Below, piece by piece: positions 1 to 6,505 of a stretch of DNA of 11,788 bases; position 1 is the stretch's first letter; each line of letters begins with the position of its first letter. The notes under the pieces were generated by a model that was not told the DNA's origin, did not search any database, and worked only from the letters and a program-made list of their open reading frames with translations. The translations under genes were made by a program, and so were the position numbers. Source of the DNA: Firmicutes bacterium UBA5389 (GTDB lineage Bacteria; Bacillota; DTU025); NCBI GenBank assembly GCA_002409965.1, contig DHON01000068.1:1-11788 (forward strand), written 5' to 3'.

Positions 1-460
1 AAACGTTGAGACAGACAAACGCCTTGTGATTGCGGGCGGGGGTTCGGATACCTCGGAGTATGAGCGACAACTCCATGAGCAGGCTGAGAGTGATTCCCGA
101 GTACTCTTCACTGGTTTCGTTACTGGGAAGCCTCTGGCGGAGCTCTACTCAAATGCGTACTGCTACGTTCTACCCTCTGACGTTGAGGGCATGCCCATGA
201 GCCTGCTTGAAGCTATGGCCTATGGACGTGCCTGTGTAACCTCCGATATCCTCGAGTGTTCCGATGTACTTGCTGGGACTGGAGTTATTTTCGCACGCGG
301 TGACGTCTCTACTCTGCGAGAAGTGCTTACAACACTGCTCGCCAATCCTGTTCATGCGATTGAACTCGGGGACGCTGCAAAGGCTCGCGTGGAATCCAAA
401 TACGGCTGGGATTCTGTCGTGGAACGGACTCTTGGGGTCTATAAAGGGGTTATTGCATGA
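1..460 (+). CDS. GT4 glycosyltransferase, C-terminal part (5' end outside window)
   Basis: The open frame enters from the left edge (first whole codon at base 2) and stops with TGA at 458-460; an internal GTG at 26 is only the Val of the strand 'RLVIAGGG', not a start. About 152 residues are visible and match the GT-B fold C-terminal domain of family GT4: a nucleotide-binding strand with a glycine-rich turn (AGGGSD), a 'VLFTGFV' strand, then E-x7-E (Glu codons at 185 and 209, within EGMPMSLLEAMA), followed by a short C-terminal helix region ending YGWDSVVERTLGVY. GT4 enzymes are retaining transferases that move a sugar from a nucleotide donor to a lipid-linked acceptor at the cytoplasmic face of the membrane. 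The stop overlaps the next start (ATGA, 457-460), so the two are probably translationally coupled. Donor and acceptor cannot be read from this fragment. Confidence 0.9.
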   Translation, partial: NVETDKRLVIAGGGSDTSEYERQLHEQAESDSRVLFTGFVTGKPLAELYSNAYCYVLPSDVEGMPMSLLEAMAYGRACVTSDILECSDVLAGTGVIFARGDVSTLREVLTTLLANPVHAIELGDAAKARVESKYGWDSVVERTLGVYKGVIA

Positions 461-1734
461 GGATTATTCTTGTCAACAAATTTCACTACATGAAGGGTGG
501 CTCGGAGACTTACTACTTCGGCTTAGCCGAGGGGCTGCGCCGTTTGGGGTACGAGGTCCACTTCTTTGCTATGCAAGACCCCAAGAATTTGCCTTGCGAG
601 GATTCGGATTTTTTCGTTTCTCCCAAGGATTACAACGGGCCTACCTCGATAAAGAGGAAGCTTAGCGAAGCTAGATCTCTCGTTTATTCCAAGGAGTCTC
701 TGGAGAAGTTTGAGCGACTTTGTGAGCGTGTGAAGCCCGATGTCATCCATATGAACCTCGTGCACAGGCAAATCACACTTTCGATACTTGATGCACCCTA
801 CTTGGCAGAGCATCGCGTTCCAGTGCTCTTCACTAGCCACGATTACATCTTGGTGTGGCCCAACTACCTCATGCTTGATGGCTCGGGTGCAGTCTGCGAG
901 GCATGCTTGGGAGGCGACTTTAGCAACTGCCTAAAACGGAAGTGCGTAAAGGGATCTACTGCTAAGAGTGCCATGGCTATGGCTGAGGCTGACTGGTACA
1001 AAAGGCATCGCACATATTCCAAGATTGACCGCATCATTGCTCCCTCGGAGTTCATGCGTAGCAAGCTTATCCAAGGAGGCTTTCCAGAACACCAGGTTGT
1101 ACATCTGCAGAACTTCGCCAAGGACGAGGTGCTTGATTGGGCGAGAAACACAGACGACAAGACTGATTGGACGCATCCGTATATCCTCTATTTCGGGCGA
1201 CTCTCAAGGGAGAAGGGCGTTGACATACTAGTGGATGCCTTCGAGCGCGCAATGCCCCAAATGCCCGATAATGTAAAACTTGTGATTGCTGGTGACGGCC
1301 CGGAGCGAGAAGCGCTCGAGAATAAGTCAAGTGATCGGATACGGTTCGTCGGCTTCAAGCAGGGCGACAAGCTTGAAAAGCTTGTCTCTGGTGCGACTTT
1401 TGCGTGTTGCCCGTCGGTTTGGCGTGAGAATATGCCTTACTCGATTGTGGAGGCCCTGGCCGAAGGCACGCCCGTGGTAGGAAGTCGCATTGGCGGCATT
1501 CCCGAGGTAGTCATCGAGGGTGAAACCGGTTGGCTCGCCGAACCGGGAGATATCTCGTCGCTTTCTGAAACGCTTATACATGCCATGAACATTGCTGTCG
1601 ATGCGCCTGCCTATCGCGCCATGCAGCAGCAATGTCGCTCCTATGTGTTAAAGAACTGCAATCAGTCCAAATACATGGATAGGCTCAACGACCTTTATCA
1701 TGACCTCATATCTCAGAAGAAGGAGTCCATATAG
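457..1734 (+). CDS. GT4 family glycosyltransferase with internal Cys cluster
   Basis: Complete 425-residue GT-B enzyme. The N-terminal domain opens MRIILVNKFHYMKGGSE, with the glycine-rich GGSE loop at 14-17 and a His-Asp pair at 128-129 (TSHDY). The C-terminal domain starts near 240 (YILYFGRLSREKG, with likely donor-phosphate residues Arg248 and Lys253), continues with the VIAGDGPE strand at 276-283, and has the E-x7-E motif at Glu324 and Glu332 (ENMPYSIVE). This is the expected layout for a retaining GT4 transferase acting on an undecaprenyl-linked intermediate. Between the domains lies a cysteine group at 147, 150, 158 and 163 (CxxC-x7-C-x4-C), which I believe recurs in a subset of polysaccharide GT4 enzymes and could bind a metal. 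The ATG overlaps the upstream TGA, and the gene ends two bases before the radical SAM start. The sugar transferred is unknown. Confidence 0.93.
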   Translation: MRIILVNKFHYMKGGSETYYFGLAEGLRRLGYEVHFFAMQDPKNLPCEDSDFFVSPKDYNGPTSIKRKLSEARSLVYSKESLEKFERLCERVKPDVIHMNLVHRQITLSILDAPYLAEHRVPVLFTSHDYILVWPNYLMLDGSGAVCEACLGGDFSNCLKRKCVKGSTAKSAMAMAEADWYKRHRTYSKIDRIIAPSEFMRSKLIQGGFPEHQVVHLQNFAKDEVLDWARNTDDKTDWTHPYILYFGRLSREKGVDILVDAFERAMPQMPDNVKLVIAGDGPEREALENKSSDRIRFVGFKQGDKLEKLVSGATFACCPSVWRENMPYSIVEALAEGTPVVGSRIGGIPEVVIEGETGWLAEPGDISSLSETLIHAMNIAVDAPAYRAMQQQCRSYVLKNCNQSKYMDRLNDLYHDLISQKKESI

Positions 1735-1736
1735 CC

Positions 1737-2963
1737 ATGGCAGAGAAGAAGCTCAATGGCACAGTGATTGTTACCTACCGCTGCAATGCGCGCTGCACGA
1801 TGTGCAATCGCTATAAAGCGCCGAGCCGTCCAGACGAAGAGATTTCGCTCGAGACAATAAAGAAGCTTCCCAAGATGTACTTCACCAATATCACTGGTGG
1901 CGAGCCCTTCATTCGGGAGGATTTGCCTGACATCGTGCGGGAGCTTTATAAGAAGAGCGACCGCATCGTGATTTCAACGAACGGGTATTTTACCGACAGG
2001 ATTATTGCCTTGGCTGAGGAGTTCCCAGAGGTTGGCATTCGCGTCTCAATTGAAGGGCTCGAACAGACCAACAATGAGATTCGTGGGTTGCCGGACGGCT
2101 TTAATCGCGGTTACAGCACCCTAAAGAAGCTCGTTGAGATGAAGCACCCCGATGTGGGATTTGGTATGACAGTGCAGGACCGCAATGCCCCTGACCTAGT
2201 GGCTCTCTATAAGCTCTCGGATGAGCTAGGGATGGAGTTTGCGACGGCTTCGCTCCACAATAGTTTCTACTTTGTAGAGGCCAAGAACATTATCCATAAC
2301 CGGCCAATGGTGGCGAAGAACTTCGAGAATCTCATCAACGAGCTTCTCAAGTCCAATGAGCCCAAGAAGTGGTTCCGCGCATATTTCAACCACGGCCTCA
2401 TCAACTATATCTACGGGCAACCGAGGTTGCTGCCCTGCGACATGGCGTTCGACACCTTCTTCATTGACCCGTATGGCGACGTGATGCCCTGCAACGGAAC
2501 CAAGGACAAGGAGGTCATGGGCAATCTCAATGTTCAGTCTTGGGATGAACTTTGGAGTTCCGAGCAGGCGGAGGCGGTACGTACAAAGGTGCGCCACTGT
2601 GACCGCAACTGCTGGATGATTGGCTCCGTGTCACCGGCCATGCATAAGTACATATGGAAGCCTGCTGCGTGGGTGGCTTCCCATAAGGCAAGGGCTCTCT
2701 TCAGTAGTCATCCCTACGACATGCATGAGCTGCCTATCGTGCGCGACTATGAAGACGGCAAGGTTACAAAGGAACAACTGGATGCGCTTTCTACCTGCGA
2801 TATGGCTGCTACTGTGAATGACGGACTTTCCGAGGCCAGCAAGGCCCAGGCGCACGTGTTCGAGACGAGTGAGGTACTGCAACATGCGGAGGACGCCGTG
2901 GGAATCGCCGAAGCGGAGCGGGTTGCGGCTGGCGACACCGGTATGCAGGGCGGGGGAAAGTAG
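1737..2963 (+). CDS. Radical SAM/SPASM domain protein of a polysaccharide locus
   Basis: Complete 408-residue protein. The CxxxCxxC motif (Cys16, Cys20, Cys23, in YRCNARCTMC) should hold the radical-generating 4Fe-4S cluster. GGEP at 54-57 is the SAM-binding motif, and the barrel-like region runs to about 230. A SPASM-type C-terminal part follows: Cys234-x12-Gly-x4-Cys252, then Cys288-x3-Cys292, enough for one auxiliary Fe-S cluster rather than the full seven-cysteine set. After about 310 there is a tail of roughly 100 residues, Ala/Glu-rich and low in complexity from about 355, that looks like an extension. A Shine-Dalgarno (GAAGGAG, 1719-1725) sits 11 bases before the ATG. SPASM enzymes include peptide-maturing and anaerobic sulfatase-activating enzymes, but no precursor peptide or sulfatase is seen here. 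I infer a role in making or modifying a sugar or glycan; the substrate is unknown. Oxygen sensitivity of such enzymes fits an anaerobic host. Confidence 0.9.
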   Translation: MAEKKLNGTVIVTYRCNARCTMCNRYKAPSRPDEEISLETIKKLPKMYFTNITGGEPFIREDLPDIVRELYKKSDRIVISTNGYFTDRIIALAEEFPEVGIRVSIEGLEQTNNEIRGLPDGFNRGYSTLKKLVEMKHPDVGFGMTVQDRNAPDLVALYKLSDELGMEFATASLHNSFYFVEAKNIIHNRPMVAKNFENLINELLKSNEPKKWFRAYFNHGLINYIYGQPRLLPCDMAFDTFFIDPYGDVMPCNGTKDKEVMGNLNVQSWDELWSSEQAEAVRTKVRHCDRNCWMIGSVSPAMHKYIWKPAAWVASHKARALFSSHPYDMHELPIVRDYEDGKVTKEQLDALSTCDMAATVNDGLSEASKAQAHVFETSEVLQHAEDAVGIAEAERVAAGDTGMQGGGK

Positions 2964-2965
2964 AG

Positions 2966-3100
2966 GTGCAAGTCCTGCGTATCGCACCCTCCTACTCGAA
3001 CCGTTGAGGCATTGCGGATGCGGTCGGTTGGAACACTCCCCTCGGAATGACTTGGGGTGGGATGGATGCCATGGTGAGTTCTCGTTTGCTCTTTACGCAT
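2966..3100 (+). pseudogene. N-terminal remnant of a glycosyltransferase, broken by an in-frame TGA
   Basis: A frame starting at GTG 2966, two bases after the radical SAM stop and about nine bases after a G-rich possible Shine-Dalgarno (2952-2956), reads MQVLRIAPSYSNR, then TGA at 3005-3007, then continues in the same frame GIADAVGWNTPLGM and stays open past base 3100. The first 20 or so positions look like a classical GT4 start: hydrophobic strand, APSY, then GGIA..V about 14 residues in, with the TGA standing where the first Gly would be. Everything after about residue 47 is missing or replaced by the next gene, which is in another frame. I read this as a glycosyltransferase gene that was deleted down to its first codons when the downstream gene was recombined in. 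The right boundary is uncertain. Alternatives are a 13-residue leader peptide or chance resemblance. Confidence 0.45.
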
Positions 3101-3109
3101 AGGAGGGTG
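3101..3109 (+). promoter_or_regulatory. Ribosome binding site fixing the GTG start at 3117
   Basis: AGGAGGGTG is the strongest Shine-Dalgarno in this part of the window; its AGGAGG core ends 10 bases before GTG 3117. An in-frame TAG at 3111-3113 lies just before that GTG, so no earlier start is possible for the gene. Confidence 0.8.
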
Positions 3110-3116
3110 TTAGACA

Positions 3117-4190
3117 GTGATAGACGTTGCGATTGTGGTGCAAGGATTGGGTGGCGGTGGCTCAGAGCGAGTGGCGACCATTCTTTCTAATGCCTTTATC
3201 AACAGTGGCAACAACGTTACCGTCGTATGCGTATATTCAGGTGCAAGTGGGTACTTACTTGACAGTCGTGTTCGCGTAGTGTTCGCGCTAAGCAACAAGC
3301 ATTCTATAGCTGGCCTTATTGAGCGCAATATGAAAGTGCGACAAGTACTAGAGAGCTTACACCCTGATGTCGTTCTCTCTTTTGTGACTGATGAGACGAT
3401 ATTTGCCGGTCGCCTGGGCATACCCATCGTCCAATCTCTACGCAATGATCCGGAGAAATACGAGTGCGCTTGGTATTACAGGTTTTTAAGGGATTATTCC
3501 TTTGGGAAAGCCGACCGCATCGTTTTCCAGACAAGGCAGGCAAGGGACTTTTTCCCTGCTTCGTACCGTGCTAAGGGCGTAGTCTTGCCCAACCCGCTTA
3601 AGGTTGAGAGTCTCCCAAAGTGGGATAACAGAACGAAGAGCAGGCAGTTCGTTGCAGTGGGACGTCTGAATGCTCAAAAGAACTACCCGATGCTCTTCAA
3701 AGCCTTTGCCCAGTTCTGTTCAAATCGTGATGGATACACACTTGCCGTTTACGGTGAGGGCGAGTTGCATAAGTCGCTGGATGCGCTTATCGCTGAGCTT
3801 GACATGAAAGGAAAAATCCTTTTGAAGGGCCATTCCGATGAGGTGCATCGACATATTGCCGAGAGCTTTTGCTTCGTGATGTCTTCTGACTACGAAGGCG
3901 TCTCGAACTCTATGCTCGAAGCTCTTTGCATGGGGATGCCTTGCATTGTTACCGACTATCCATCGGGTGGTGCACGTGAGTACATAACCGATGGAAAGAG
4001 CGGAATCCTCGTCAAAGTCGGAGACTTTGTGGCGATGGCAGACGCAATGGGGCGTGTCGCAGACAACCGAGATTTTGCACGCAGCCTCGGGGAGAGTGCC
4101 CTTCAGGTCCGTGAGCGTGTCGACGACAGAATTGTTACAAAGGAGTGGGAGCGGATGCTCGAGGAAGTTGCCTCCAGCGACCGCAGGTAG
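3117..4190 (+). CDS. GT4 family glycosyltransferase
   Basis: Complete 357-residue GT-B protein. The N-terminal domain begins MIDVAIVVQGLGGGGSER, the glycine-rich loop (12-18) typical of the GT4 branch that contains PglH- and capsule-type transferases. The C-terminal domain begins near 177 (FVAVGRLNAQKNY, with Arg183 and Lys188 as likely donor-phosphate contacts), has the AVYGEGE strand at 210-216, and E-x7-E at Glu260 and Glu268 (EGVSNSMLE). A PSGGAREYI segment at 282-290 is common in this branch. The GTG start is forced by an upstream stop and supported by a strong Shine-Dalgarno. It is probably a cytoplasmic-face retaining transferase adding one residue to the lipid-linked repeat unit; N-acetylhexosamine donors are frequent in this branch, but the donor here cannot be assigned. 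It follows a degenerate gap, which suggests it was recombined into the operon. Confidence 0.92.
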   Translation: MIDVAIVVQGLGGGGSERVATILSNAFINSGNNVTVVCVYSGASGYLLDSRVRVVFALSNKHSIAGLIERNMKVRQVLESLHPDVVLSFVTDETIFAGRLGIPIVQSLRNDPEKYECAWYYRFLRDYSFGKADRIVFQTRQARDFFPASYRAKGVVLPNPLKVESLPKWDNRTKSRQFVAVGRLNAQKNYPMLFKAFAQFCSNRDGYTLAVYGEGELHKSLDALIAELDMKGKILLKGHSDEVHRHIAESFCFVMSSDYEGVSNSMLEALCMGMPCIVTDYPSGGAREYITDGKSGILVKVGDFVAMADAMGRVADNRDFARSLGESALQVRERVDDRIVTKEWERMLEEVASSDRR

Positions 4191-4216
4191 TATCGAATTG
4201 AAGGTAGGGTAGGAAT

Positions 4217-5278
4217 ATGTCTCAAACTGTATTCGCTGGCAAGACCCTTATGATTACCGGTGGGACTGGCAGCTTTGGCAATACTGTGCTGAAGCACTTC
4301 TTAAGAAGCGATATCGGTGAGATCCGCATCTTTTCTCGTGATGAGAAGAAGCAAGATGACATGCGCCACAAGCTTCAGGATAGGTACCCTAATGACTATG
4401 GGAAGGTTCGCTTCTTCATAGGTGACGTGCGCAACCCCCAGTCCGTTAGGGATGCCATGAGGGGAGGGGTGGACTACATCTTCCATGCGGCTGCGCTCAA
4501 GCAGGTTCCCTCCTGCGAGTTCTTCCCCATGGAAGCTGTTCGAACTAACGTGATTGGTACGGACAACGTCCTCCACGCTGCGATGGATGCTGGCGTGAAG
4601 CGTGTGGTGTGCCTTTCTACCGATAAAGCTGCCTATCCTATAAACGCCATGGGCAAGTCCAAGGCAATGATGGAGTCGGTCATCTATGCGAATGCCCGCT
4701 ACGGCGCTCAGTCGGGTACCACGATTTGCTGCACGCGCTACGGTAACGTGATGTGCTCGCGTGGTAGCGTGATTCCCCTCTTCATCAAGCAGATTCGCGA
4801 GGGTGAACCCGTGACGGTGACGGATCCTCACATGACCCGTTTCCTCATGAACCTAGATGAGGCCGTGGATTTGGTGCAGTTTGCTTTTGAGCATGCAAAT
4901 CCTGGGGATCTCTTTATCCAGAAGGCGCCCGCTTCAACTATTGGGGACCTCGCCGAGGCTGTGCAGGAGGTATTCGGTCGTACCGGCACAAAGGTCATTG
5001 GCACCCGTCACGGCGAAAAGCTCTACGAGACTCTCATGACTCGTGAGGAACGGCTTCGTGCTACGGATATGGGCCGCTACTTCCGTGTGGCTGCAGACAC
5101 GCGTGACCTCAACTATGACAAGTTTGTCGTGAAGGGTGACGTATTGACACAGGCGGACGAGGCGTACACGAGCGATAACGCCGAGCGACTTGACGTCGAA
5201 GGCACGATTTCCAAGATTAAGACCGCAGAGTATGTACAGCTGGCCCTAGAGGGCCGTGAAACCGAGGCGGTGCAGTAA
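4217..5278 (+). CDS. capE: CapE-type UDP-GlcNAc 4,6-dehydratase/5-epimerase
   Basis: A 353-residue extended short-chain dehydrogenase of the CapE/FnlA/WbjB group. The NAD(P)-binding motif GGTGSFG is at 15-21, then FSRDEKKQ (39-46), HAAALKQVPSCE (90-101) and STDKAAYPINAMGKSK (134-149). The usual catalytic YxxxK is MxxxK here (Met145, Lys149), as known for CapE, with Asp136 and Lys137 supplying catalytic groups. These enzymes remove water from UDP-GlcNAc and invert C5, giving a UDP-2-acetamido-2,6-dideoxy-4-keto-L-hexose, the first step to UDP-L-FucNAc. Motif order and length match the family throughout (TRYGNVM, RGSVIPLFI, HGEKLYETL). AAGGTAGGG at 4201-4209 is the likely ribosome binding site. 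The stop overlaps the capF start by one base (TAATG), so the two products should be made together. PseB-like and WbpM-like relatives are less likely given the MxxxK motif and the adjacent CapF. Confidence 0.93.
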   Translation: MSQTVFAGKTLMITGGTGSFGNTVLKHFLRSDIGEIRIFSRDEKKQDDMRHKLQDRYPNDYGKVRFFIGDVRNPQSVRDAMRGGVDYIFHAAALKQVPSCEFFPMEAVRTNVIGTDNVLHAAMDAGVKRVVCLSTDKAAYPINAMGKSKAMMESVIYANARYGAQSGTTICCTRYGNVMCSRGSVIPLFIKQIREGEPVTVTDPHMTRFLMNLDEAVDLVQFAFEHANPGDLFIQKAPASTIGDLAEAVQEVFGRTGTKVIGTRHGEKLYETLMTREERLRATDMGRYFRVAADTRDLNYDKFVVKGDVLTQADEAYTSDNAERLDVEGTISKIKTAEYVQLALEGRETEAVQ

Positions 5279-6462
5279 TGCGAGTGCTTGTCACTGGGTC
5301 AAAGGGCTTCGTGGGGAGCAATCTCTGCGAGGTGCTCAAGAACATCCGAGATGGCAAGGACCGTCGTGAGAGGTATCAGCCGCTGCTCCCCATTGAGGTT
5401 ATGGAGTGCGACTGCGACACTACGGCAGGCGAGCTTGCGAGCTATTGTGAGCGTGCTGAGTTCGTCGTGCACCTGGCGGGTGTGAACCGCCCCAAGGACG
5501 GTGACTTCTCCGGTAACACGGGGTCGCTAGAGGATGTGCTCTCCAGGCTTGAATGGGCGAAGAGCGAGGCGCCAGTTCTGCTAGCCAGTTCTGCACAGGC
5601 GAGTCTGGCCGGTCGTTACGTCGGTTCCGCCTACGGGAAGTCCAAGCTCGAGGCCGAAGGAATGCTTAGATCCTACTCCGAGGCACATGGGATAGAAGCC
5701 TACATCTACCGCTTTCCCAACCTCTATGGCAAGTGGTGCAGACCGAATTACAACTCCGCCGTGGCTACCTTCTGCGACGCCATCGCTAACGGGCGCGAGT
5801 TCTACGTCGATGATTCCGGTACCGAGCTCGAACTCCTCTATATTGATGATTTGGTCTCCTGTGTGCTGGAATGCATGCTGGGAAACGTGAAGCCCGATGC
5901 TGATGGCTTCTGCCATGCGACTCCAACGGACAGGAAGACGCTCGGCGAGATCGTATCTCTCCTAAAGTCCTTCCGTGACACCCGCGAAACGCTGGATGTT
6001 TCCGACTTCACGCCGGGCAGTTTCTCCAAGAAGCTTTTTTCGACGTTCCTCAGCTACTACGAACCGGGTCGACTTGCCTACGACCTCAGGTCCAATACGG
6101 ATGCGCGAGGCTCATTCACGGAGTTCTTGCATACACCGGAGCGCGGACAGATTTCAATCAACGTGAGCAAGCCTGGCATCACCAAGGGCGAGCATTGGCA
6201 CATGAGCAAGTGGGAGAAGTTTCTCGTGGTGAGCGGACATGCCCTCGTGCGCATCAGGCGCGTGGGGAAGGGCTTCGATGGAAAGCCCTATCCTGTGGAC
6301 GAGTACGAGGTCTTTGGTGATGATATGCGCGTGATTGAGATGCCGCCTGGCACGGCTCACAGCATAAAGAATCTCTCAAGGACTGATAAGCTTGTAACGG
6401 TGATTTGGTGCAATGAGGTCTTCAACCCAAACGCTCCGGACACCTATCGCGAGGAGGTCTAG
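5278..6462 (+). CDS. capF: CapF-type bifunctional reductase with C-terminal cupin
   Basis: A 394-residue two-domain enzyme of the CapF/FnlB/WbjC family. The N-terminal short-chain dehydrogenase domain (1 to about 270) has the nucleotide-binding TGSKGFVGSN at 6-15, HLAGVNRPK at 65-73 and the catalytic pair Tyr119 and Lys123 (YGKSK). The C-terminal cupin (about 275-390) shows the metal-ligand pattern His306, His308, Glu313 and a later His361 (PPGTAHS). In the characterised family the cupin epimerises C3 of the CapE product and the dehydrogenase domain reduces the 4-ketone with NADPH, giving UDP-2-acetamido-2,6-dideoxy-L-talose. CapG then inverts C2 to UDP-L-FucNAc, but no CapG gene is seen in the window. 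The start overlaps the capE stop (TAATG). An 11-base direct repeat at 5571-5594 lies inside the coding region. Confidence 0.93.
   Translation: MRVLVTGSKGFVGSNLCEVLKNIRDGKDRRERYQPLLPIEVMECDCDTTAGELASYCERAEFVVHLAGVNRPKDGDFSGNTGSLEDVLSRLEWAKSEAPVLLASSAQASLAGRYVGSAYGKSKLEAEGMLRSYSEAHGIEAYIYRFPNLYGKWCRPNYNSAVATFCDAIANGREFYVDDSGTELELLYIDDLVSCVLECMLGNVKPDADGFCHATPTDRKTLGEIVSLLKSFRDTRETLDVSDFTPGSFSKKLFSTFLSYYEPGRLAYDLRSNTDARGSFTEFLHTPERGQISINVSKPGITKGEHWHMSKWEKFLVVSGHALVRIRRVGKGFDGKPYPVDEYEVFGDDMRVIEMPPGTAHSIKNLSRTDKLVTVIWCNEVFNPNAPDTYREEV
5571..5594 (+). repeat. Tandem 11-base direct repeat inside capF
   Basis: GCCAGTTCTGC occurs at 5571-5581 and again at 5584-5594, separated by two bases. The copies are 13 bases apart and so are read in different frames (A-P-V-L versus A-S-S-A). 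It is a possible slippage site that would frameshift capF, or simply chance. Confidence 0.4.
6451..6458 (+). promoter_or_regulatory. Strong Shine-Dalgarno whose best-spaced ATG is not the polymerase start
   Basis: GAGGAGGT lies over the last codons of capF. The ATG at ideal distance (6466) opens only a 19-codon frame ending at TAA 6523-6525. In the polymerase frame the first candidates after it are TTG 6470, 11 bases away, and ATG 6506, which has no good site of its own. The site therefore drives a TTG start, or a short overlapping peptide whose translation delivers ribosomes to ATG 6506. Confidence 0.5.
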
Positions 6463-6505
6463 GAAATGGTTGTCTTGGGAGTACAATTGGACAGATTGGC
6501 AGGCA

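Larger units (their letters stand above)
2963..3109 (+). promoter_or_regulatory. Possible translational switch: anti-Shine-Dalgarno with two competing stems
   Basis: Bases 2985-2994 (CACCCTCCTA) are perfectly complementary over 10 positions to 3100-3109 (TAGGAGGGTG), which contains the Shine-Dalgarno of the glycosyltransferase gene starting at 3117. The same strand can instead pair with an upstream element, GAGGTGC at 2963-2969 with GCACCCTC at 2984-2991 (one bulged C). That upstream element begins on the last base of the radical SAM stop codon. Between the long-range arms lies a weaker nested hairpin (2996-3032). The two pairings exclude each other, so ribosomes finishing the upstream gene could affect access to the next site. 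The pairing is seen in the sequence; any regulatory use is inference, because the region also looks like decayed coding sequence. Confidence 0.3.

Noticed and set aside
1366..1386. Perfect 9-base inverted repeat GACAAGCTT / AAGCTTGTC with a 3-base loop
   Set aside because: It follows from the repeated Lys-Leu codons in DKLEKLV, and a 9-base palindrome is not surprising in a window of this length.
2963..2994. A tRNA-like 3' end or terminator at the end of the radical SAM gene
   Set aside because: No T-arm, acceptor stem or CCA can be completed, and the bulged stem is not followed by a U-run.
3005..3007. TGA read as an amino acid (recoded or read through) in the 2966-3100 frame
   Set aside because: TGA clearly ends several other genes here (at 458, 9039, 10292 and 10828), and the frame after it runs out of step into the next gene rather than making a full-length protein.
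2818..3102. A 94-codon + strand frame covering the end of the radical SAM gene and most of the gap
   Set aside because: It is Arg-rich, has no ribosome binding site, and half of it lies in an alternative frame of a well-supported gene. It looks like a shadow frame.
4301..4831. A 176-codon antisense frame across capE
   Set aside because: It mirrors a well-conserved dehydratase gene and is His-rich with no recognisable domain, as expected from the complement of a GC-rich coding strand.
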